Shown: piece after piece, positions 34,985 through 45,785 of the stretch
Layout of the letters: each line of letters starts with the position of its first letter
Numbering within the stretch: position 1 is the first letter of the stretch
Origin: Sweltsa coloradensis
Taxonomy: Eukaryota; Arthropoda; Insecta; Plecoptera; Chloroperlidae
Length of the DNA: 64,000 nucleotides
Direction: 5' to 3'
Assembly: GCA_024449915.1 (NCBI GenBank)
Contig: JAMZAV010000167.1
Span: 682,001 to 746,000, forward strand
Notes under the pieces: model-generated
Told to the model about the DNA's origin: nothing
The model's input: only the letters and a program-made list of their open reading frames with translations
The model's database searches: none
Program-made: the position numbers and the translations under genes

Positions 34985-37084
34985 TAAGTTTTGATAATGA
35001 TCAAGGTTTATTGGTAATTTATAAGAAATAGGAAGACACTATTCAGAAATTAAATATTTCACACTAATTTTTGTATGAGAGAAATCTTAACAAATTTATT
35101 TTAGATAGCTAAAAATGCCGATAAATTGATGATCGACCGATAACAAAAAAAATTCCAGTATATTAATTTTGAATCGATAACGGAAAAAATAGCTTGATAT
35201 TGTTTGGGAATAATGAATCGTTTGTCATCCCTGTAACAGTAGTTATAGAAATATTATTTAACTTGTTCAACATTACATTCTAGTGTTTCGTTGTCACATG
35301 GATACACAGAAGACTTATTTCTCATTATTTTTGATTCTACATCAAACGTCTCCATCATACTACCGTGCACATTATTATAGGTCCCACTGTACAAACACTT
35401 CATTTGATAATATTACTTTTTCTTGTCACTTCAACATTTTCACAACGCAATGTGTTTGTAAAAGCGTTATTGTTTTGAATTGTTCGCGTTTTATTACTGT
35501 GCAAATGATCTACAGCTCCAATGAATCTCGAGACGGCACATTTTCCAATACCGCCAAGGAATTATTAAGGGTGTTAAAACAAGACTATGGAGAATATTGT
35601 TCCAGCTCAACAGCTCTGTGTTTTGAAGAGAGAACCTGTTTGTCTGGGGGACGCAGTGAGTTGAAACTCTCGGCCGAGAACATTATTACTGTACTTTCTA
35701 TCAGAAGCTTAAAATAAAATAAAACTACTAGATGAATGATGGTTCATAAGAATGCTCGTGTTAAAATTTCTTACATTAATATACAAGATTAATTTTTGTA
35801 AAACAATTTAAAAATTTCTGCTAATGCAATTTTACAGAAAACATACATTTGTGTACATTATTCTGGGAAGATAAGACTTTTCAACAATGTTTGGTCTCAA
35901 CAGTACTTACGTTTTTGTTGGAAAACGGATTTTAACAAAAGTTCAAATATTTAGTAGAACGTTTTAACCATTAACATAAAAAAAGGTCAATTTTTTTTTA
36001 TATTATTTATAGGCCTATGTAATTCATTTCAAATATAATTTTAAAAGATTTATCAGTGAAAGGGCTATGTAATAATGAACTGCCAGTTTTACTGTTAAAA
36101 GTTCACAATGAAACCATCACAACTCCACGACTGGAGCAACACGATGCTTCTAGAGTTGAGAATTATGGCCAGCACTGCACAGCTCTCGTGACCAGCCAGT
36201 AGCACTTTCTGGGGCGCCACTTCGCATTCCCCACTACATTCAAGATAGAAGTAAAAAGAAGGTTGCAACTCAAAGTGCCAATCACATCCAGAAAAAAAAG
36301 ACACGCTGGACATTTAATTAGAGAATAGTGGATTCCACGTCGTTCAATTCAACACGTCATCACACGTATTTTGGATTTAAAAGGGTATGGATTAACTAAA
36401 TTAAAGAACAAAAATTGGTTCTCCATGATTGAGGGAAAGTATAGCGAAAGTAGGTCATTTTCGTGATAACGCCGATTGGCAAATATTTCCCCAAACAAAG
36501 CACATTGCTATGTTTTTAATGCTACATGACCTTGGAGGAGTTTAGTCAGAAATAGAATATTAATGAATATCGAAATTGTCATACACATGACGACGGTACG
36601 TCGGGAAATGAGGAATATAAGGCACATCTAGGGCGACGGTCGTTCGCCCGCAGCCAAGCGCACGCGACTGCTTAGAAGGCGATGACTAACTCGACCCTGA
36701 TTACTCCTACCCGAGTTGGGGGTTTTCAGCTATCTGCACACGCCGTCCCGAAATATTTACAATCTTGAAACTCGGTATTTGATCTGATATGTGGTCCATG
36801 ACCTTCCAAAAAAAAAATCAGCCCGATCCGATAAGTCGTTCTGTGTTAAAAAAGTGCCTCAACTTGGTCTAAAAAATTCCGGCTGGCTGGGTGGGTGGCT
36901 GGTGGATTCTGACAGAGAGGAATAAGAGCCTACAGAGAAAACGGTACATCTTAGAACTATGAAACTTGGACCACACTTAGATGTACCTTAGACTCATGCA
37001 CTTTTGCTTTCAAAACCAAAACCAAAACCATTTAAACCATTTAAATTCAAACCCATTAATAAATATCTAACACGTGGGCTCCAT
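34985..37084. other. Anonymous DNA
   Basis: The longest uninterrupted frame here, 144 codons at 35283-35717 (+), is cysteine- and serine-rich with no domain I recognise and is probably chance. The segment 36600-36730 is less AT-rich. TGGCTGGGTGGGTGGCTGG is a small G-rich repeat near 36884-36902. Confidence 0.4.
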
Positions 37085-37324
37085 GCGCGAAATTTGGCAT
37101 GGGGGTACATAAAAATATCAGAATTAATAATCCGCCGAGAGGCAAGCGATATTCCACCCCCAACACCCCCTAAATCACCCCCTAAAATTGGAATAATTCA
37201 TAGCTCTAACCCAAAAATGAATTTTTATTCAAAATTTAGTTATTAAAATAAAGTTTTAATGTGTTTTAACCCAATCGGCCTATTCTCATTTCCTAAACCA
37301 CATTTTTTAAACCTCCATCCCTAA
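37085..37324 (+). repeat. Direct repeat D, left copy
   Basis: The block from GCGAAATTTGGCATG to CCATCCCTAA matches 39115-39352. Shared segments include AATAATCCGCCGAGAGGCAA, CCAACACCCCCTAAATCA and CCCAATCGGCCTATTCTC. The two copies flank the B1-B2 tandem. It ends immediately at the first base of B1. Confidence 0.75.
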
Positions 37325-38190
37325 TTAAACGAGTGAGCGCAGCGAACGGAGTGATCTCCATTCAACTTAAACGGCCCTTATCGTTATTCTGCGTGTGTGT
37401 GTATGTGTACGTTAAAAATCAGCCGAATCGCTGAAACGATTGCGCTGAAATTTTAAACAGACATCCGGTACGAATTTATTGAGAACTGCTAACAAAATCA
37501 GGTAGATCCATTGCGATTTAAACTTACAAGAAATAATAAATTAAAAAATAGGCGTCCAATGTTTAGAAATTATTTTAACGACAATGGTTTAGATTTTAAA
37601 AAGATATTTTTTGTTTGTTATTAACCTGGCTGTGAAATGCCGTGCCCATGCAAGGTCTATCAAATGTTGAACGTCAAGGTACCCCCGAATTCCGCTCGTA
37701 GATTGAGTAAATCTTGCAATATTTACACGTATTTCGTACTGGCTAAGTTTTCCTTGGTATTGTCACAGATGTTGGACTACACTGCGTTATATGCATTTCA
37801 AAACATGTTTAATAATTTTTTTAAATACAATCTAGATATGACAAAATCTTTCCCGACCAGGGGATTGAACCCACGTCTCCCACATTTCGGCTATAAGGGC
37901 GCTTTAGCCAACTGGACTTGGGAAACGCCAAAGTCGTTGTTAGACGAGTGAGCGAGTCATGTGTTGAGTATGCCCGGGAACATTTGCATTTAAGTTTGAT
38001 AATTATTTTCGTATACATTTTTTTTTAAGTTTAGTTGGTATACGGGCGCGTCAACTGTAAGGTCATAATGCGCCTCTCTAGCCTATGATAGGCTAGAGAG
38101 GCCTAAGGTAGGGGGAAGAAAAGTAATGTTACCGAGTACTCAACACATGGCTCACTTACTCGTTTAACAACGACTTTGGCGTTTCCCTAG
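37325..38190 (+). mobile_element. Family B Helitron/HINE-like element, copy B1
   Basis: It starts TTAAACGAGTGAGCG followed by CAGCGAACGGAG, and ends with the inverted partner TTACTCGTTTAA, then CAACGACTTTGGCGTTTCCC and CTAG at 38187-38190, followed by T. This is the same end grammar as family A with a different sequence. The 3' quarter is itself a long inverted repeat: 37917-37987 matches, inverted, about 38125-38187, around a perfect CCTCTCTAGCCTA/TAGGCTAGAGAGG palindrome. A tRNA-like segment lies inside. No reading frame has homology. Confidence 0.7.
37850..37916 (-). repeat. tRNA-like segment inside B1
   Basis: On the minus strand, GTCCAGTTGGCTAAAGCGC resembles an A-box region and GTGGGTTCAATCCCC a B-box. 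The T-stem has outer mismatches and the anticodon arm does not fold well. The same segment is found in B2, so it moved with the element and is not a tRNA gene. Confidence 0.5.
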
Positions 38191-38198
38191 TCACGTTA

Positions 38199-39056
38199 TT
38201 AAACGAGTGAGCGCAGCGAACGGAGTGGTCTCCATTCAACTTAAACGGAGCTTATTCTGTTAGTCTGCGTGTGTATGTGTACGTTGAAAATCAGCCGAAT
38301 CGCTGAACAGATTGCGCTGAAATTTTAAACAGACATCCGGTACGAGTTTACTGAGAACTGCTATCAAAATCAGCAAGATCCATTGCGATTTAAACCTACA
38401 AGAAATAATAAATTGAAAAATAGGCTTCCAATGTTTAGAAATTATTTTAACGACAATGGTTTAGATTTTGAAAAATATTTTTTGTTTGTTATTCGCCTGG
38501 CCGTGAAATGCCGTGCCCATGCAAGGTCTATCAAATGTTGCACGTCAAGGTACCCCCAAATTCCGTTCGTAGATTGAGTAAACCTTGCAATATTTTCACG
38601 TATTTCGTACTGGCTTTGTTTACCATAGTAGGTCCTATTGCCACAGATGATGGACTACACTGCGTTATATGCATTTCAAAACATGTTTAATAATTTTTTA
38701 AATACAGTCCAGAAATTACAAAATCTTTCCCGACCAGGGGATTGAACCCATGTCTCCCACATTTCGGCTATAAGAGCGATTTAGCCAAATAGACTAGGGA
38801 AACGCAAAAGTCGTTGTTAGACGAGTGAGCGAGTCATGTGTTGAGTACCCGAGAACATTTGCATTTAAGTTTGATAATTATAATATTCGTATAATTAATA
38901 GGGTATTTAAGTTTAGGCCATAGTTTAGGCCATAATGCTCCTCTGTAGCCCATGATAGGCTAGGGAGGCCTAAGGTAAGGGGGAGAAAAGAATGTTACCG
39001 GGTACTCAACACATGGCTCACTCACTCGTCTAACAACGACTTTGGCGTTTCCCTAG
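38199..39056 (+). mobile_element. Family B Helitron/HINE-like element, copy B2, tandem to B1
   Basis: It begins TTAAACGAGTGAGCG only 8 bp after the CTAG end of B1 and ends CTAG at 39053-39056, followed by T. An internal inverted CTAGGGAAACGC at 38794 starts a 263-bp subsegment (38794-39056) whose two ends are about 65-bp inverted repeats of each other, so a shorter palindromic unit may be nested in the 3' end. At 858 bp it is collinear with B1. Confidence 0.7.
38727..38793 (-). repeat. tRNA-like segment inside B2
   Basis: This is collinear with the tRNA-like segment of B1, with a B-box-like GGGTTCAATCCCC and small differences in the A-box part (TTTGGCTAAATCGC). It confirms that the segment belongs to the element body. 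Confidence 0.5.
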
Positions 39057-39114
39057 TTTATATTATACCTTGATTTCCAGCATTCACAATGAAGGCACCT
39101 AATGAGCTATCAAC

Positions 39115-39352
39115 ATGAAATTAGGCATGATGGTACATAATAATATAAAAAATAATCCGCCGAGAGGCAAGCGATATTCCGCCCCCAACACCCCCTAAAT
39201 CATCCCCTAAAATTGGAATAATTCATGGCCCTAACCCAAAATTGAATTTTTATTCAAATTAGTTATTAAAATTATGTTTTAATGTGTTTTAACCCAATCG
39301 GCCTATTCTCATTTCCTAAACCACATTTTTTCAACCCCCATCCCTAGTAGTT
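39115..39352 (+). repeat. Direct repeat D, right copy
   Basis: This matches 37085-37324, ending CCCCCATCCCTAG followed by T. A shorter direct repeat (CAGCATTCAC-ATGAAGG through GAAATTAGGCATGA) flanks it at about 39077-39132 and 39371-39427. The nested direct repeats suggest duplication of the whole neighbourhood or two related insertions. Confidence 0.7.
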
Positions 39353-39428
39353 TATATTATTTTTAACTTGAATCCAGCATTCACCATGAAGGTACCTAAT
39401 GAGTTATCAGCATGAAATTAGGCATGAC

Positions 39429-39475
39429 CTTAGCCGTCCGGGCTATGCTCTCACCAACTGAGCTATGCAGCCACC
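39429..39475 (-). repeat. tRNA 5' half
   Basis: On the minus strand, GGTGGCTGCATAGCTCAGTT continues into GGTGAGAGC, a near-consensus A-box and D-arm. A TAGC/GCTA anticodon stem follows with a 7-nt loop, CCGGACG. The T-arm and 3' acceptor half are absent. It is a truncated tRNA or SINE head. Confidence 0.5.
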
Positions 39476-39636
39476 AATTTAATTCTTACAAAAATTTAGA
39501 AGGTAATCAAACTCCGTCTAAGCCGTACATCCGAGAAATTTAGATGGAAAATTACATTTTGAAATTTCCCTATTTCTTTGAATTTTCATTTACAAGTATT
39601 TCATGCCTTGATATGAAACTAACAGCAAAAAGATGT

Positions 39637-40170
39637 GATATCCCCCCCAAATACAAAAATTTGTAAAAAAAAAAAAAAAAAAACAGCAGCCAAGCTCTCC
39701 TTCAAAAGTCTTTGGCTGTGAATGTTGTGAGATATAGAATTTGAGCCAATCTTTCCATTCTTCCTCCCTAGTTTCGGATTGAAAGGAGTAAGATCATTTC
39801 GCCTGTTGACGAGCGCCAAGCCAACCATTTTCGTGGTAAAAAAAGTAAAAATGTTGAACTCAAAATCATACAAAATTACTTGGCCATTGAATTTGGTTCA
39901 TTATGAAAAATTTAAAAAGTCAATGGTCAAGTAATTTTTTTATGATTTTGAGTTAAAAATTTTTACTTTTTTTACCACGAAAATGGTTGGCTTGGCGCTC
40001 GTCAACAGGCGAAATGATCTTACTTCTTTTCAATGCGAAACTAGGGAGGAAGAATGAAAAGATTGGCTCAAATTCTATATCTCACAACATTCACAGCCAA
40101 AGACTTTTGAAGGAGAGCTTGGCTGCCGTTTTTTTTTTTTTTTTACAAATTTTTGTATTTGGGGGGGATT
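39637..40170. repeat. Foldback element with about 245-bp arms
   Basis: The left arm starts CCCCCCCAAATACAAAAATT and an A-run; the right arm ends with the complementary T-run and AATTTTTGTATTTGGGGGGG. Shared inner blocks include CAGCCAAGCTCTCCTTCAAA, GAGCGCCAAGCCAACCATTT and ATTACTTG-CCATTGA. The loop near 39905 is short. Near-identity of the arms suggests a young or gene-converted palindrome. No coding capacity. Confidence 0.85.
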
Positions 40171-42132
40171 ATTCACTACCACGAGACGCGACAATACATC
40201 CGTGTATAGTAGTATCATAGATACATCCCGTCAAAGTTTTAATTTATTTAAAAAAATGTTAACGAATTAAACCTCGACTATTATTGTAAATAAGTTTGAT
40301 TTTATGTGCTTTGGAAATTTGGCTCATTCATGATGATGACCATGCAATGGTTGCTAGTTACACCAAAATGGTTAAAATTAATATATTTTCATTGTTAAAT
40401 AAACTTATTTCCAAGTTTACCGTACGACAAACTTTGCATTGTTAAGGTTGCATTGTTATACACATATGGTATTAGGATTACTTTGAACTTTGAAATGCTC
40501 GGTGTTGGTAAGATATAGTTTCCATGTTTCTACTAGATAATATAATGTTTGCATTGTTGTGCAAATATGTTGTACATAATACATTGTTCAAAACAATATC
40601 TTCTTATCAACTAGCAAAAGCTATTTAATTAATTTCGCAAGCAAATATTGTAAAGTAAACAGATAACCGCTGACTATATTCTATATATTATATTATTACA
40701 TATTATTATTATAGATCAATCTTATAAGTTGAATGTTGAGAATGTTTGATATGCATTATGAAATCACATTTACATAATTCGTAAAGTGGGGCAAATTGTG
40801 GTTTATTAAATGGCGAATCAACTTATAAATGTTATGAAAATAATAATTTTGAAAACTTTAAAATAACGTGGAGATTATGCATACAACTTAAAAACTGAGC
40901 ATGAGATGTTTGCAAATGATATGAGAAAAGAAGTGCAATAGAGCACTGAGACACGCCCTTCCAAGATTTAATTACAAATTAACAATCCACGACATTTTCA
41001 TTTCTAGATAAATTTAGTCGGGAAATACACTCGTAGGTGATTGGTGAAATTGCCAATAGTTGATACAATCCAGATACTACACATTATTCAACTCGCAGAA
41101 AAAGCGTCCGCTTTGCAAGCATGGTGTCATGGATTGAAACCCCGGTCGAGTTGGATTTTGAAACATATCAAATTATAACTTGTACATTATAAATGACGTA
41201 ATCTTTGTACCAGTAACTAACTGACAGCACGGCATTTTATAGGCCTATCAAAAATAAAAAAATCACCTCAAGACTTTGTAACTTTGACAGGAAACAGTTT
41301 GGAACCCTTAGGATATCTAGATATGGGAATTTAGATAAATAATACCAATACCCGTCTCCGTGTGGTTAAGACTGCAGGATATTCATCCAGTTTGGATTAA
41401 AATTGACATAATTTTTTTTAAACGAAAATTCAAAAGTCAAGAAAAACAACATTTCAACATTTGAATAAATCGATTGTGACGTAAAATCCAAAACAAAAAA
41501 TTGATCCTACTCCTAAAAAAATATTGGCATTCTTGATTTCCCCGCAAAGCTCGATCCAGTTCACTTTGAAGCAATCCCCTTGCGATGGACCAGCCCATCA
41601 CTGGATTAAAAGCCGGGGCAAGCAGCAAACGGCGACGTGTCCGATCGAATTGGATCTGTCGACGTAAGTGATGGGATTGGCAGCTTCAATGCATGTCGAG
41701 GGTTAGTTACACAGCTCTCTCTATAAACCAAAGCCTTCAGTTGTTCGCCGAGAGCAAAGCACTCGGATATCAGAGCTGACGCAGGAGAAAAAGTGTTTCG
41801 GAAATATTACCGCATTTAATAATGTATCGCTGGCTGGAGAGTGATGGCATTGCAGTGGCTGTGAAGGGCGTGTGTCGATGCCGGCCGGGTAGTTACAAGT
41901 CTGGTCTTTGTGTCCAATGCGCACAATGCTAAGTATCAATTCGAAACAAAACTAATTATCACATAGGTTTAATATATTACAATGCAAGATTTCATGTTCA
42001 TACGCGCATAATTATAACTTTGTGACGATGTCGTAAACAAGAGTATTGTGGTTTTAACGTGAGCGTTGTAATCGTCCATTGTGTGAATTTTAATTCATTG
42101 ATGTGAAAAGTAAATAAACATTACTATATTCT
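40171..42132. other. Anonymous DNA with a GC-richer patch
   Basis: No gene was recognised. The patch 41540-41920 is less AT-rich and holds overlapping minus-strand frames; one reads FNPVMGWSIARGLLQSELD in its most protein-like part, but no domain is identified. A tRNA-like fragment is at 41104-41152. Confidence 0.35.
41104..41152 (+). repeat. tRNA-like 3' fragment
   Basis: GCGTCCGCTTTGCAAGCATG resembles the anticodon-arm region of tRNA-derived SINEs, followed by the B-box-like TGGATTGAAACCCCGG. The acceptor and D arms are not recognisable. Confidence 0.35.
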
Positions 42133-44691
42133 CGTTAGGGGCGCCGCAGCCAAGCCGCGGTGCGCTACACACTCAAGCACCTTATACACCAAGCAGAGTT
42201 GGGGTGATTTCGAGTGTTTAACCCAGCCGTCATGAAACGTGTTTGTGAACTTGAAAACTATCACAATCGGGGGATTTGGTACCTTGAAAAACACTGCCAA
42301 ATTTTATTGGGGTACGATTATTCCTTCTTGGTGAAAAAATGGCTTGAAACATGCTCAAAATCACTTTAAGGATGTTAGCTACTGCTAACTACTGCTACTG
42401 CTAACATCTAATACGTCGGCCCGCGATTCTGACCAGAGGGGTTTGGGACTACAATGTTCATATTTTACTGGACATTAAGGTTATAGAAATATAGTCTCTT
42501 TTAAAAAAAAAAATTTGGGAAAAAGTTTGTTGGAAGGCTCCCAAATAAAGGTTTTAAAATAAGCCTTAAACACTTGGCATACAATCAACAAGTAACCATA
42601 GTTACTTGACACTTGTTGACGGTATAACAGAGTTAGGCGGGAAAGTGCGATACGTAAACAAATAGCGGACATTTAAAATTTTTCTTTTTTTGTGTGGAAC
42701 GAGAAAAGGTGTCATTATCTCTCATAAAACAAATCAGAAACCGTCCTGGCCTAGGCCCAGATGTGGAAAATTATTTATAATGCAAAAGTGTAGGTCTAAA
42801 AATTCCATTTGGCTTAGGGCTAGTAAAATTCATACTTACATTACATGTTTGACAAACCTAGCCAACCCTATGCCAGCACAAATTGGACTGATATGAACTT
42901 GCTCAAGTGTTTTGTTTACATAATTGCAACAATCAAATCATTTCATACAACTTGTCTTTCGATTGGCCCGCGTTTAGAAGGCCTCCCATCTAGAATAATA
43001 TAGAACTTTTCGAGCTCTTTGCTTACGCAAATCTTTTTAAAGTGTTTGATTTCGTGTACTTTTTTCAACCATAGACATCCTATAACACACAAAAAAAAAC
43101 TTGTAGAAATACAGCCAAACCTTACCCCTAAAAAGAAATGGATCAAAAAAAAGGCCAAGCCATCTCCCCTTTCCCAATTTTGCGCATTTTTAATTTCAAA
43201 AACGTACAGTGTCCCAAAACACATCCTCAAAAAGTTGGGCAAATAAATTTGCGATTTAATTTAAACGAAAGTTCATCCAATTCTTTTTTCAAATTTTAAA
43301 AAAACGTATAAATGAAAATTTTTTATTTTGCCAAGCTTTTCGAGGATGCTTTTATGGACACTGTATTTTTATAATTAAGATCGCAAATGGGAAGGGTGAT
43401 AGTTTGGGCCTTTTTTTAGACTCATTTTTTTTGGGGGGAAAGGGTTTGGTTTGTTTTTCACAAGTTTTTTTTTTATGTGTGTGTTTCTCATTACTTTTTC
43501 AAGTTCCATTGCAAAATTATATTTAAAATAAATAATTTTATCAAAGTTTTTTTAAATTTCTAGGGTATTACCCAATAAAATATGGGATGTAAAATATCTA
43601 GACCCGGGATTCATTCACCGGGTATAGGGGTATAACCAGGGTAAAACGAGGGTAAAAAGGACGGACCCCAATTCTTGAGTTCGTGGGAGATGCTTTTTGA
43701 AAACGCAATTTGAAAAACGAAAATCGTTTCGTTTGACACTTTAAAAAGAATCGTATAAACAAAGGCTCGAAAAAGTTCTATATTTTTCTAAAATAGCGTG
43801 CCCTTTTAAAAAAGCGGGCCAAAAGAAAGACGAGTTGCGGAATGATTTTATTGTTCAATTTGTAAACAAACAGATAGCAAGCGCTATTATTTTTACACCT
43901 TGCTTCGACATTGTGTTTGTGTGTATTGTGTGACAGAACTATGTTGTGCTGGCCTGGGGTTGGCTAGGCTTGCCAACATGTAAGGTAAGTAAAATTTTAT
44001 CTAGTCTATAGCCTAATGGAACTTTAGACCTACACGGTTGTATTATAAATAATTTTCTACATCTGGGCCTAGGTCAGGGAGGGTTTTTCTGATTTGTTTT
44101 TATGAGAGTATAATGAAAACTTTTCTCATTTCACACATAGAAGAAAAATTTAAAATGTCCGCCATTTTTTTTACGATCGCACTTTCCCGCCGTACTCTGC
44201 TTATACCGTCAACAAGTGTCAGTAACTAGGGTTACTTGTTGATTGTATAAGGCTTATTTTAAAACCTTTTATTTGGAAGCCTTCCAAACAAACTTTTCAA
44301 ACTTTTTTTTTCAAAAAGACTATAAAACTATAACCTTAATGTCCATGTAAAATATGAACTTGTAGCCCCCACCCGTCTGGTCAGAATCGGGGGCCCGGGA
44401 CGTATTAGATGTAAGTAGCAGTAGTAGAAAGTAGTAGTATCTAACATCCTTAAAGTGATGTTGAGCATGTGTCAAGCCAGTTGTGCACCAAGAAGGAAGG
44501 GTCGTACCCCAATAAATTTGGCATGTGTTGTCAGGTACCTAAATCCCCTCGATTGTGATAGTTTTTCAAGTTCACATCACGTTACATGACGGCTGGGTAA
44601 CACCTCGAAATCACCCCAACTCTGCTTGGTGTATAGGTGCTTGAGTGTGTAGCGCCCGCGGCTTGGCTGCGGCGCCCTAACGGGCACCTAG
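42133..44691. mobile_element. Giant foldback element family E, copy E2
   Basis: Two arms of about 1.15-1.37 kb (42133-43290 and 43320-44691) are inverted copies of each other and of E1. The outer ends are GGGGCGCCGCAGCCAAGCCG on the left and CGGCTTGGCTGCGGCGCCC on the right. Shared inner blocks include ATCAACAAGTAACCATAGTT and GGCCTAGGCCCAGATGTG. The centre carries a degraded form of the E palindrome. Indels in homopolymer runs are unusually common at 43.1-44.3 kb, which may reflect consensus errors in a hairpin. No transposase frame is present. Confidence 0.8.
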
Positions 44692-45067
44692 AAAATTTGG
44701 GCTAGCCCAGCAGTCGGTGGTCCACTTTCCGGGTACAATTTAGAAGCCATCTTAAAATGACAGTTTACATTTTTAAATCAAATGGGAGCGATTTGTGGCC
44801 AAATAGTTCTAAAGATTGCCGCCAGGTTGACAGGTAAGCATACTAGCCTTTAACACCAAATGATTACTAAATTCCCCTTATCCCAATCACTTCGTATTGT
44901 TTCTTTTTTTTAATACCATGCTGCACAAGCTAAAACCATATAAAACAACCCAGTAAAATATTTTTATTGCATTAAAAAGCATAAATTAAACCACCAAATC
45001 GCCATATTGAAATGGGCCGGTTGAGTCTTCAATTTGCTACGCTCGCGCCTGTGCGGAGGTATAGGAG
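44692..45067. other. Spacer between E2 and E3
   Basis: About 375 bp of AT-rich DNA with no recognised feature separates two copies of family E. Confidence 0.4.
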
Positions 45068-45785
45068 ACTGTTTAATCTATAATATCAATGCTTTCAACT
45101 CACAACCCATGACGTTTTCCACGATACCGTTCAAGAATACCAAATTCCTTCGAAAACGAAACCGACTTCGTTTTCAAATTGCGTTTTCAACTCATCTCCC
45201 ACGAACTAAAGAATTGGGGTCCAGTCCTTATACCGTCGTTATACCATGGTTATACCACCAAATCCCCAGGATGTACATGAATCCGGGTCTAGATATTTTA
45301 CATCCGATATTGTTACTGCGAATACCATAGAATTTAAATCAACTTTGATAAAAAAATTATATTTTAGCAAATATTTTGTAATGGAAAATTTAAAAGTAAT
45401 GGATCACACACATAACAAAAAATTGTAGAAATACAGCCAAACCCTTACACACTCAAAGGAATGAGATCTAAAAAAAGGGCCAAGCTCATCTACCCTTCCA
45501 CATAAACGTACAGTGTCCCCTAACAGCATCCTCGAAAAGCTTGGCAAAATAGAATTTGCATGTTTTACGGTTTTTAAAATTTAATTAGAAAAAAAGAACT
45601 TGGATAAACTATTACGTTAAATTAATAATCGCAAATTCTATTTTGCCAAGCTTTTCGAGGGTGCTGTTATGGACACTGTACGTTTATTGGAAGGTAGATG
45701 AGCTTGGCCCTTTTTTTAATCTCATTCCTTTTTAGTGTGTAAGGGTTTTGGGTGTATTTCTACAAGTTTTTGTTTTGTGTGTTTT
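45068..45785 (-). mobile_element. Family E, partial copy E3
   Basis: The left arm starts within the element (AATATCAATGCTTTCAACTC, inverted match to E1 near 6345-6375) and runs into the core palindrome (about 45410-45785), centred near 45600. Outer parts of both arms are missing. The palindrome core is closer to E1 than to E2. Confidence 0.7.

Noticed and set aside
35283..35717. The longest single frame outside repeats, 144 codons
   Set aside because: It has no domain, no repeat structure and no splice or promoter context. One frame of this length is expected by chance in 64 kb searched in six frames.
41437..41939. GC-richer patch with minus-strand frames that look slightly protein-like
   Set aside because: No domain or convincing splice sites could be assigned; kept only as anonymous DNA.
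42133..44691. Family E as a Helitron, because its right end is also hairpin plus CTAG
   Set aside because: The base following CTAG is A in both complete right ends (7321 and 44692) rather than T, the left end lacks a Helitron-like start, and the long symmetric arms fit a foldback element better.
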